From: an uncultured Bacteroidota bacterium
Lineage (GTDB): Bacteria > Bacteroidota > Bacteroidia > Chitinophagales > Chitinophagaceae
Reading direction: 5' to 3'
Assembly (NCBI GenBank): GCA_903913355.1
Contig: CAIWKU010000371.1
Coordinates: 1 to 17,342 of the forward strand
DNA length: 17,342 nt
The position numbers and the translations under genes were made by a program. Position 1 is the first letter of the stretch; every line of letters begins with the position of its first letter. Below the pieces are notes generated by a model that ran no database searches, had not been told where the DNA came from, and saw nothing but the letters and a program-made list of their open reading frames with translations. Below, piece after piece: positions 7,493 to 13,701 of the stretch.

Positions 7493-7528
7493 CAAAATTA
7501 AACAAAACCCGTTAGGGATCAGGCAAAA
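7493..7528 (-). promoter_or_regulatory. Bacteroidota-type promoter of the Nfu gene
   Basis: On the minus strand TAATTTTG (7493-7500) matches TAnnTTTG exactly. A TTTTG (7524-7528) lies 23 bases upstream, at the long end of normal spacing. The -7 element is 39 bases before ATG 7453. Confidence 0.6.
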
Positions 7529-7881
7529 TAGCCCCCGGAAGCCCTCTCGCAGCTATATTTTTCGGATATCGAAACAAAATCCCTTTCGTATTCCTGTCCT
7601 CATTATAGGAACCAACCAAATCGTTTGGGAGATTTTTACTAAAAATCAACTAAAAACCGAACGAACGGCATGAATCTTGTGTTTATGAAAAGCAGCAATC
7701 AATCAGTATATGGCAGACGGATTTTATAATATGATGGATTATTTTTTTACCCTTCTGATCGCTTTATCAGATGGAAAAGAATTAGAAGAGTTCTCTATTG
7801 AAGCTATTTTATAATCTTTTTAGCAGATAAGGGCTTTATTTTAGTCAGAACTTAGGTATTATTAGGGTATAATTCAAAATA
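7501..7881. other. Intergenic region between divergent nfu and the NTF2-like gene
   Basis: No long coding frame or RNA gene is recognisable. It holds the nfu promoter at its left edge, a perfect short hairpin GATTTTT-ACT-AAAAATC (7631-7647), and two tiny ORFs: 7670-7729 (19 codons) and 7710-7814 (34 codons, MADGFYNMMDYFF...). The latter has no recognised homologue or promoter and may be chance. I found no clear TAnnTTTG element for the gene starting at 7882. Confidence 0.4.
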
Positions 7882-8715
7882 ATGCGCGCAATTAAATTAG
7901 TATTATTGGCCGGTATACTGCTTGTGGCCATATCTCCTGTATTATCCCAAAAAGGCATCAAAGGCATGATTAATGCCGAGAAAGAGTTTGCCGCTTTCAC
8001 CGCTTCACATTCTATTCGCGAAGGTTTTTTGAAATATATGGATAGTGCCGGGGTAATTTTTAATAGTACCGGACAAATTCTCAATGCACAGGAAACCTAC
8101 CAAAAACAGAAACCCTCAGCCGGTGTGTTAAGCTGGGCTCCCGCATTTGCCCTGATCAGTGCATCCGGCGATCTGGGGGTAACTACGGGACCGTATGAAT
8201 ACCGATTAAAAAGCGCTTCGGATACAGTGGCGGAAAGAGGAAGTTTCACGTCGGTATGGCATCTGGACCAGCAGGGTAACTGGAAAAACCTGGTTGATCT
8301 GGGCATTTCTTATACTGCAAAATATACCCTTCCCAAAGAAGTAAAAGAAATCAGTCTTCCCAAAGCCAAAGAACTCAGCAATAGCTATGAGCATGTATTG
8401 GTGCTGGATGAAAAATTCAACAATACACTTGAAGATAAAAGTATCCGTGGATGGCAGAATGGTCTGGCTCCGGATAGCTGGTTAAATATCGATGGACAAT
8501 TACCGGCAGTGGGTTTTGAACAGGTAGATGCGGCTTTGCGTCATATACCCGTAGCACTTTTACTCGTTTCACGAGGAGGCAATGTGTCGTCTTCCGGCGA
8601 ATTTGTGTATATCTATGGCACGATTGAAGACAAACAAAAAATAGGCAATTACCTCAGGATCTGGGCCTACCGTGAAAAAAAATGGCAGGTGGTTTTACAG
8701 GTGTTGAAATGGTAA
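7882..8715 (+). CDS. Secreted protein with two NTF2-like halves
   Basis: A 277-residue exported protein with signal peptide MRAIKLVLLAGILLVAISPV ending LSQ. Residues about 27-145 look like a DUF4440/SnoaL-type NTF2-like domain: NAEKEFAAFTASHSIREGFLKY opens it, LSWAPAFALISASGDLGVTTGPYEYR follows, and GSFTSVWHLDQQGNWKNLVDLGISY closes it; the final W-x-x-x-x-D strand is typical. After a linker (PKEVKEISLPKAK), residues about 170-277 repeat the pattern more weakly: LDEKFNNTLEDKSIRGWQNGLAPDSW, then GEFVYIYGTIEDKQKIGNYLRIWAYREKKWQVVLQVL. The tandem reading rests on pattern, not alignment scores. Function is unknown. The stop TAA abuts the stop of the convergent helicase gene. Confidence 0.75.
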   Translation: MRAIKLVLLAGILLVAISPVLSQKGIKGMINAEKEFAAFTASHSIREGFLKYMDSAGVIFNSTGQILNAQETYQKQKPSAGVLSWAPAFALISASGDLGVTTGPYEYRLKSASDTVAERGSFTSVWHLDQQGNWKNLVDLGISYTAKYTLPKEVKEISLPKAKELSNSYEHVLVLDEKFNNTLEDKSIRGWQNGLAPDSWLNIDGQLPAVGFEQVDAALRHIPVALLLVSRGGNVSSSGEFVYIYGTIEDKQKIGNYLRIWAYREKKWQVVLQVLKW

Positions 8716-11079
8716 TTACTCCACTATCCGCAACTTCGCATAATTCAGCATAATCTTTTTTTCTCCGTTCAGCGCAAAATGAATCGTAGCAACCGGATTA
8801 TGTGCTGAGCCTTCTATCTTGATAATATTCCCGTAACCAAATTTCTGGTGTTCAACTTTTTGTCCCTCCTGCAGATCAGCTGAATTATTCGCTACAAAAT
8901 CAGCACTGGGTATATGTTCCACTACTTTAGTGGAAGGTGGCGTAATTGGCAGGTACTCCGGTTTTGCATTCGGCGATTTAGGTTTTTGGTTGGGGCTGGG
9001 TCCATATCTTTTTTCTGCATTGGCTGCTGCATTATTGCCAAAACCAAAACCTCTTTGCATACGTTCAAACCCGGTACCCCAATCGGCCCCTGAATTATTA
9101 CGAGAGCCCCCTCCCGCATAACTTTTATCCAGATACTGTTCCGGGATTTCTTCAATAAAACGACTGGGATCGTTTTGTACCAATTGTCCGTAGCGATAAC
9201 GGGCATTGGCATAAGACAACCATAACCTGTGTTTGGCCCGGGTTACAGCTACATAAAATAATCTCCGCTCTTCTTCCAGCTCTTCCCTTGTATTAATGCT
9301 CATGGCGCTGGGGAAAAGGGTTTCTTCAATGCCGCCTACAAACACACAACTAAATTCAAGTCCTTTTGCCGCGTGAATCGTCATCAGTCTCACAACATCC
9401 GTATTCTCTTTATCATCATCTGCATCGGTATGCAGGGTAATTTGTTGCAGGTAAGAACCTAATGATTTATCTCCCAGTTCACCATCGTCATTACTCGGAC
9501 TTTCCGTCCATTCTTTAATAGAGTTTAATAATTCCTGGATGTTATTATATCGATCAAGCCCTTCGGTTGTTTTATCATTGAATAATTCTTTAACCATATT
9601 GGTATGCTTACCAACCTGTACGGCCACATCATACGCATTCTTATCGGTGAGGATACTTTGAAAATAGCGAACCATGGTTACGAAATCCTGTAAAGCCTGC
9701 AATGTGCCTGCTTTAAACCCAAATTCCGCTGCGCGTGATATCACTTCAAACATGGATATATTCTGTTCATTGGCAGCAATCACACATTTTTCTATTGTTG
9801 TTTTGCCAATACCACGTGCCGGATAATTGATAATCCTTTTTAAAGCTTCTTCATCTTTGGTGTTTACGGTAATCCGTAAATAGGCTAATAAATCTTTGAT
9901 CTCTTTTCTCTGGTAAAAACTGGTACCGCCATAAATACGACAGGGAATACCCATGCGTCTGAGGCTTTCTTCGAATGAACGGCTCTGTGCATTGGTTCGA
10001 TACAGAATGGCAAAATCACTGTTATAATAATGATTGCGTAATTTCTGCTCCTGGATAGTATCTGCTACAAATTTACCTTCATCATTATCGGTCATTGTGC
10101 GAACCAGACTGATCTTTTCTCCATCACTGTTTTCGGTCCATAGGTTTTTAGGAATCTGCCCTTTGTTATTTTTAATTACTTCATTTGCCACATTAAGAAT
10201 ATGCTGGCTGCTTCGGTAATTCTGTTCCAGTTTTACCACTTTTACATCATCGTAATCTTTCTGAAACTGTAAAATATTTTCGATGGTAGCACCGCGGAAA
10301 CTGTAAATGCTTTGGGCATCATCACCCACCACACAAATATTTTCATGAACAGCGGCCAGCAGTTTACTGATCTGGTATTGTACCGGGTTGGTATCCTGGT
10401 ACTCATCTATTAATACATACTTGAACTTATGCTGGTATTTATGCAGGGCTTCCGGATAGTTTTTCAGCAATTCATACATTTTCAATAAAAGATCATCAAA
10501 ATCCATCGCCCCGTTTTTAAAACAACGGGCGGCATAGGCAGCATATATCTGCGCAATGGCGGGGCGTTTGGATTGCATATCTTCCTGTTGTATATAATGG
10601 TCGAGGGCATATTCTGCCGGACTCACCAAGGCATTTTTAGCAGAAGAGATCCGGTTACCTACCACACTGGGTTTATAATGTTTATCGTCGAGGTTCAGTT
10701 CGTTGATGACGGTTTTGATAACTGAGCGGCTATCATCCGTATCATAAATAGTAAAATTATTCGGATAACCCAGACGATGGGCTTCGGCCCTGAGAATCCG
10801 GGCAAATACGCTATGGAAAGTGCCAATGTATAGGTTTCGGGCTTCGGTATTTCCTAAAATCTTTTCTACCCGCTCTTTCATTTCGGCTGCTGCCTTATTG
10901 GTAAATGTGAGGGCGAGTATATTAAATGCATCCACACCATTGGCCATCAGGTGAGCAATACGGGTAGTGAGCACTTTTGTTTTTCCGCTGCCCGCTCCGG
11001 CAATAATCATTAATGGGCCATTCAAATGCGTAACCGCTTCGCGTTGCGGTTCGTTCAATCCCTTCAGGTATTCTTGCAT
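8716..11079 (-). CDS. pcrA: UvrD/PcrA-type superfamily 1A DNA helicase
   Basis: A 787-residue 3'-5' DNA helicase acting in repair and in removing proteins from DNA. All SF1A motifs are present: LNEPQREAV (Q motif), AGAGSGKT with Lys33, LALTFTNKAAAEM (Ia), GTFHSVFARIL, DFDDLLL, DEYQD at 225-229 (II), GDDAQSIYSFRGA (III), LEQNYRSSQHIL (IV), VRLMTIHAAKGLEF (V) and LFYVAVTRAKHRLWLSY (VI). A Gly/Asn/Pro-rich disordered linker (about 665-735) leads to a C-terminal module VEHQKFGYGNIIKIEG to LNYAKLRIVE, the Tudor-like end typical of PcrA/UvrD that contacts RNA polymerase. Length is near the family's usual 720-780. It is likely monocistronic, and faces the SRPBCC gene across a 103-base divergent region. 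The choice between the names uvrD and pcrA is conventional. Confidence 0.96.
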   Translation of the reverse strand: MQEYLKGLNEPQREAVTHLNGPLMIIAGAGSGKTKVLTTRIAHLMANGVDAFNILALTFTNKAAAEMKERVEKILGNTEARNLYIGTFHSVFARILRAEAHRLGYPNNFTIYDTDDSRSVIKTVINELNLDDKHYKPSVVGNRISSAKNALVSPAEYALDHYIQQEDMQSKRPAIAQIYAAYAARCFKNGAMDFDDLLLKMYELLKNYPEALHKYQHKFKYVLIDEYQDTNPVQYQISKLLAAVHENICVVGDDAQSIYSFRGATIENILQFQKDYDDVKVVKLEQNYRSSQHILNVANEVIKNNKGQIPKNLWTENSDGEKISLVRTMTDNDEGKFVADTIQEQKLRNHYYNSDFAILYRTNAQSRSFEESLRRMGIPCRIYGGTSFYQRKEIKDLLAYLRITVNTKDEEALKRIINYPARGIGKTTIEKCVIAANEQNISMFEVISRAAEFGFKAGTLQALQDFVTMVRYFQSILTDKNAYDVAVQVGKHTNMVKELFNDKTTEGLDRYNNIQELLNSIKEWTESPSNDDGELGDKSLGSYLQQITLHTDADDDKENTDVVRLMTIHAAKGLEFSCVFVGGIEETLFPSAMSINTREELEEERRLFYVAVTRAKHRLWLSYANARYRYGQLVQNDPSRFIEEIPEQYLDKSYAGGGSRNNSGADWGTGFERMQRGFGFGNNAAANAEKRYGPSPNQKPKSPNAKPEYLPITPPSTKVVEHIPSADFVANNSADLQEGQKVEHQKFGYGNIIKIEGSAHNPVATIHFALNGEKKIMLNYAKLRIVE

Positions 11080-11131
11080 AGGCGCAAGTTACTATCTTGT
11101 TGGTTTGAAAAATAAAACCTTGAAAACTTAA

Positions 11132-11156
11132 GTATAAACTACCCCTGGGTTTATAC
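11132..11156. promoter_or_regulatory. Operator-like palindrome between the helicase and SRPBCC genes
   Basis: Perfect 8-base inverted repeats GTATAAAC (11132-11139) and GTTTATAC (11149-11156) have a 9-base spacer. It ends one base before the TATTTTTG element of the SRPBCC promoter, a typical place for a homodimeric repressor to block polymerase. Confidence 0.5.
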
Positions 11157-11157
11157 G

Positions 11158-11165
11158 TATTTTTG
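11158..11165 (+). promoter_or_regulatory. -7 element of the SRPBCC gene promoter
   Basis: TATTTTTG is an exact TAnnTTTG match, 17 bases before ATG 11183. No TTG is found at the usual -33 distance; that place is occupied by the palindrome, which fits a regulated promoter. Confidence 0.55.
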
Positions 11166-11182
11166 CGGTAGCACTATACGAC

Positions 11183-11560
11183 ATGAAAGATTTTAAGAAA
11201 TATTATATTATTCCCGAAGAGCCCGCTATTGTTTATCAGGCATTAACCAATGCGGCCACTATTCAGTTATGGACGGGCGAGCCTGCAGAAATGAATACTG
11301 AGCCCGGTTCTGAATTTTCTTTATGGGATGGAAGTATTACTGGTAGGAACCTGGAATTTATTGCCGATAAAAAAATTGTGCAACAATGGTATTTTGAGGG
11401 ACAGGAAGAACCCTCCATCGTTACGATTATTCTGCATGCAAATAAACAGGGAACTTCGGTTGAATTGAGGCATAGCAATATTCCCGATGAAGCGTACGAG
11501 GATATAACGGAAGGGTGGACCGATAGTTATTTCCGCTCCCTGGGTATGTTTTACGAATAA
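11183..11560 (+). CDS. SRPBCC / AHSA1-like domain protein
   Basis: A 125-residue single-domain protein of the START/Bet v1-like (SRPBCC) fold, closest in pattern to AHSA1-type proteins. It opens with FKKYYIIPEEPAIVYQALTNAATIQLWTGEPAEMN, the family's strand, helix and 'W.g.p' segment. Then come GSEFSLWDGSITGRNLEFI, KIVQQWYFEGQEEPSIVTIIL, TSVELRHSNIPDE and the closing helix ITEGWTDSYFRSLGMFYE. The domain makes a deep hydrophobic cavity, usually for a lipid-like or aromatic ligand; the ligand here is unknown. There is no signal peptide, so it should be cytosolic. Relatives often sit next to an ArsR-type repressor gene; none is present here, although a palindrome overlaps the promoter. It converges on the hydrolase gene with an 18-base gap. 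Confidence 0.85.
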   Translation: MKDFKKYYIIPEEPAIVYQALTNAATIQLWTGEPAEMNTEPGSEFSLWDGSITGRNLEFIADKKIVQQWYFEGQEEPSIVTIILHANKQGTSVELRHSNIPDEAYEDITEGWTDSYFRSLGMFYE

Positions 11561-11578
11561 GCGAATACGAAGACTTGC

Positions 11579-12442
11579 TTACCGATTCAGAAAATCAATC
11601 AGTTTTTTGGTGAGCGATGCGCGTTTGTTGGTAAAGCTATGATCGGTATCCAGCCAAACATCATAAGAAAAATAACTATGGTTTGATTGCTGAATGGCTT
11701 TGGCGATTGCTTCATTTTTACGATGCTCGTCCAGCATTACTACTTGTTTATTGGATAAAGCCCCCGCACCAAGCGCCAGATCGTAATAAGCACCTTCGTG
11801 CGGAATAGGCGCAAACAGGTCTTTCCCTGATTTTTTGTTCAGCACAAAATTATTATCTGCTTCTTTTTCAAGGCTGGGGAGAGCATTGGTGGCAATCGAA
11901 TCAACCACTTCACTGTAAATATCCCAGGCAGAAAGTGCAAAGCCTTTTTTAATTTCGGGTATTTCCTGTAAAGCTTTGAGACAAACAAAACCGCCCATGC
12001 TATGACCAAAAAGCACCATTTTGGCAGTATCTATTTCCAGGGCAGCCGCATTTTTTTTGCAATACGCAACCACATTTTTTACATCTTCCACACAATGCCT
12101 GAATGAGAATTCTCCCTGGCTACCCCAACTGCCACGGTAGTTAAAATAAATCACGTTCCATCCATGTGCCCGAACGGACTGGGCTATATCCAGGTTTCTT
12201 TCATTACCGGGATAGCCATGTAATAAGATTAACAAAGGGTGTGGCTTATTTTCATTGGCCTTATACATAAAGCCCTGCAGCAAACTACCCTCAGATCTAA
12301 ACTGTAGCTCCCTCATTCCTGCCGGAGATTCTTTTGACCATTCCAGGTCTCCTGATGTATTTTCTTTTTGCACGGGTTCTGTACAGTTTTGCAGAAAACC
12401 TGTTGCCAGTAATAGAAACAGGTAGATGGTTTTTCTTTTCAT
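11579..12442 (-). CDS. Alpha/beta-hydrolase lipoprotein
   Basis: A 287-residue serine hydrolase, probably an esterase or peptidase-like enzyme exported as a lipoprotein. The signal sequence KRKTIYLFLLLATGFLQNC places the lipidated Cys at residue 20; the -1 Asn is unusual for a lipobox. HGYPGN (75-80) supplies the oxyanion hole and GHSMGG (146-151) the nucleophile elbow with Ser148. Asp238 (VVMLDEH) and His268 (DTDHSF) fit the remaining triad. The NYRGSWGSQGEFSF segment is typical of the dienelactone-hydrolase-like/YqiA-type branch. The longest frame begins at GTG 12463, but ATG 12442 directly precedes the Lys/Arg-rich n-region and is chosen. It is transcribed away from the tRNA-Cys unit. Confidence 0.88.
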   Translation of the reverse strand: MKRKTIYLFLLLATGFLQNCTEPVQKENTSGDLEWSKESPAGMRELQFRSEGSLLQGFMYKANENKPHPLLILLHGYPGNERNLDIAQSVRAHGWNVIYFNYRGSWGSQGEFSFRHCVEDVKNVVAYCKKNAAALEIDTAKMVLFGHSMGGFVCLKALQEIPEIKKGFALSAWDIYSEVVDSIATNALPSLEKEADNNFVLNKKSGKDLFAPIPHEGAYYDLALGAGALSNKQVVMLDEHRKNEAIAKAIQQSNHSYFSYDVWLDTDHSFTNKRASLTKKLIDFLNR

Positions 12443-12528
12443 GGGGAAGCTTTTGATCAACACAAGATAATATCTTCTGCGGAAATTACTAAGCCCGAAA
12501 ACCGAAATGGCAGAAAGATAAAATATTA

Positions 12529-12560
12529 AGTCTATAAATTTGGTAGACTATAGTAAACTA
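12529..12560. promoter_or_regulatory. Cluster of inverted repeats at the tRNA-Cys promoter
   Basis: AGTCTA (12529-12534) and TAGACT (12544-12549) form an inverted repeat with a 9-base spacer that contains the TTTG -33 element. It is followed at once by TAGT-AA-ACTA (12551-12560), and the perfect 8-base palindrome ACTATAGT bridges them. The placement suggests an operator for a dimeric regulator; the regulator is unknown. Confidence 0.45.
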
Positions 12561-12570
12561 CTTATTTTTG
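12539..12570 (+). promoter_or_regulatory. Promoter of the tRNA-Cys unit
   Basis: TTTG (12539-12542) and an exact TAnnTTTG match, TATTTTTG (12563-12570), are 20 bases apart, an ideal Bacteroidota promoter. The predicted transcription start is roughly 12574-12577, coinciding with the ATG of the small ORF. Confidence 0.75.
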
Positions 12571-12574
12571 TTCT

Positions 12575-12640
12575 ATGAAAGCATATTTACCTACTGAAGA
12601 CTACTTGTCTGTTTTTCGATGTTGTTGTAGCAAATTCTAA
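12575..12640 (+). CDS. Putative Cys-rich leader peptide upstream of tRNA-Cys
   Basis: A 21-codon ORF (MKAYLPTEDY..., ending FRCCCSKF) with three consecutive TGT Cys codons at 12620-12628 and a TAA stop. It lies between a strong promoter and tRNA-Cys, ending 39 bases before the tRNA. The ATG is only 4 bases after the -7 element, so the message would be leaderless or nearly so. The arrangement resembles leader peptides whose ribosome stalling at scarce codons controls downstream transcription; poly-Cys leader ORFs are known before sulfur-metabolism genes in mycobacteria. Two weak hairpins follow: AAATT/AATTT around 12633-12653, and AGGAA/TTCCT around 12655-12672. That the ORF is translated or regulatory is inference; it could be chance. 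Confidence 0.45.
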   Translation: MKAYLPTEDYLSVFRCCCSKF

Positions 12641-12679
12641 AAAATCCAATTTACAGGAACAGCATTATTCCTTTAATAG

Positions 12680-12750
12680 GGCCAAGTGGCCGAGTGGTTA
12701 GGTATGGGTCTGCAAAACCTTTTACGGCGGTTCGAATCCGCCCCTGGCCT
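12680..12750 (+). tRNA. tRNA-Cys (GCA anticodon)
   Basis: The cloverleaf is readable. The acceptor GGCCAAG pairs with CCTGGCC except for an A6/C67 mismatch. The D arm is GCC/GGT around GAGTGGTTA, and the anticodon stem is TGGGT/ACCTT with loop CTGCAAA, anticodon GCA at 12712-12714. The variable loop is TTAC; the T arm GGCGG/CCGCC is perfect with loop TTCGAAT. Discriminator T73 is the Cys identity base. CCA is not encoded (the DNA continues CAA). The distal anticodon-stem pair T27/T43 is also unpaired, a slightly relaxed structure. Confidence 0.93.
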
Positions 12751-12789
12751 CAAATAGCAATCTTTTTTCATATGGCAAGCAATCGTAAC

Positions 12790-12819
12790 GGGGCGGTATT
12801 TTTATACCAGCCCCTTTTT
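12790..12819 (+). terminator. Rho-independent terminator of the tRNA-Cys unit
   Basis: GGGGC-GGTAT, loop TTTT, ATACC-A-GCCCC followed by TTTTT: ten base pairs with one bulged A, 39 bases after the tRNA. It closes the unit and separates it from the downstream gene. Confidence 0.9.
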
Positions 12820-12870
12820 GTATATATGTTAAAGCGTAGGTTGAATGCTGCTTATCCGGCAGTATACTCG

Positions 12871-12903
12871 TAATTTTGCAGCTTTCTTATACCAGCGTGG
12901 TAT
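12871..12903 (+). promoter_or_regulatory. Promoter element and palindrome before the L,D-transpeptidase gene
   Basis: TAATTTTG (12871-12878) matches TAnnTTTG, though no well-spaced TTG lies upstream. ATACCA-GCG-TGGTAT (12889-12903) is a perfect 6-base inverted repeat just after the expected transcription start, so it could be an operator or a 5'-UTR hairpin. Confidence 0.45.
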
Positions 12904-12963
12904 TTGTATACAGTAGTTAGTTTTATTGGAAACCGTGAGAAAAATAACCATACGCGTACAAAA

Positions 12964-13701
12964 ATGAAAAAGAGACTGTTTGCAAGGATAACCATTGTAT
13001 TAGGTGTATTCGCTTTGCTCAATTTTGGGTTTAGCGTTCCCAACCCGGGTTTTTCCGAAAAAGCATCGGTAACTCAGCCGGTTATATCCTCTTTCGCCGA
13101 AAAGATTTTCTTATATGATAAATTAGACCTGGCATCCCTTGGTCTTTCAAAACAGGCTTTTACCTATGCGCTCGCAGGATTTTCTCATTTAATAAATGAC
13201 GGAAAAATCATCAAAGAGAATATACTTTCCATTTTAGATTTTAGTCTGCCCTCAGGAAAAAAACGGTTATTCGTAATAGACCTTACCGAAGAGCGCCTCG
13301 TATTTAATACCTACGCTTCCCACGGAAAAAATTCAGGTAAAATAATACCCACTGATTTTTCGAATCAAAACAATAGTAATAAAACCAGTCTGGGTTTTTA
13401 TATCACCGGGGATATTTATCAAGGAAAAAACGGTTACTCGCTTCGATTAGAAGGTGAGGAAGAAAATATCAACAACAATGCTTCTGCCCGTGGAATTGTT
13501 ATGCATGGTGCTGCGTATGTAAATGAACAACTGGCATCTGCGCAGGGATTTATCGGAAGAAGTCAGGGTTGCCCGGCATTACCCAAAAAACTAAGCAGAA
13601 ATATTATTGAAAGAATCAAGAATGGATCCTGCTTGTTTATTTATAGTCCGGATAAATATTATATCACCCATTCCAAAATGATACAGGATTTTCAATCCTG
13701 A
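12964..13701 (+). CDS. YkuD_2-type murein L,D-transpeptidase-like protein
   Basis: A 245-residue exported protein of the murein L,D-transpeptidase catalytic-domain family (PF13645 type). These proteins carry the His/Cys motif of L,D-transpeptidases, which cross-link or modify peptidoglycan stem peptides. A Lys/Arg-rich start and hydrophobic segment (ARITIVLGVFALLNFGFS) form the signal or anchor. The domain starts near KRLFVIDLTEERLVF (100-114). His120 (YASHGKNSG), His181 (IVMHGAAYVNE) and nucleophile Cys203 in GRSQGCPAL are visible. The frame could start at TTG 12904, but ATG 12964 (MKKRLFARI) gives the signal peptide. The stop TGA directly abuts the stop of the convergent hybrid kinase gene, and a small hairpin covers the last codons. 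Confidence 0.88.
   Translation: MKKRLFARITIVLGVFALLNFGFSVPNPGFSEKASVTQPVISSFAEKIFLYDKLDLASLGLSKQAFTYALAGFSHLINDGKIIKENILSILDFSLPSGKKRLFVIDLTEERLVFNTYASHGKNSGKIIPTDFSNQNNSNKTSLGFYITGDIYQGKNGYSLRLEGEEENINNNASARGIVMHGAAYVNEQLASAQGFIGRSQGCPALPKKLSRNIIERIKNGSCLFIYSPDKYYITHSKMIQDFQS
13684..13700. terminator. Short palindrome at the convergent gene ends
   Basis: CAGGATT (13684-13690), loop TTC, AATCCTG (13694-13700): a perfect 7-base stem inside the last codons of the L,D-transpeptidase gene. No T-run follows on either strand, so terminator function is only possible. Confidence 0.35.

Noticed and set aside
7454..7495. TTG start of the Nfu gene at 7495
   Set aside because: It lies within the TAATTTTG promoter element, and the added residues do not belong to the Nfu_N domain.
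7631..7647. GATTTTT-ACT-AAAAATC hairpin as a terminator or regulatory RNA
   Set aside because: It is perfect but AT-only with no gene ending before it, so I list it only as content of the intergenic region.
7670..7729. A 19-codon ORF MNLVFMKSSNQSV... as another leader peptide
   Set aside because: No codon run, promoter or downstream attenuator is associated; it overlaps the 7710 ORF in another frame and is likely chance.
8922..9212. Antisense and alternate-frame ORFs inside the helicase and kinase genes
   Set aside because: They are low-complexity shadows of strongly conserved coding sequence and lack start-site or domain support.
12904..12963. TTG start of the L,D-transpeptidase gene
   Set aside because: The added 20 residues are polar and precede a normal Lys/Arg-rich signal peptide starting at ATG 12964.
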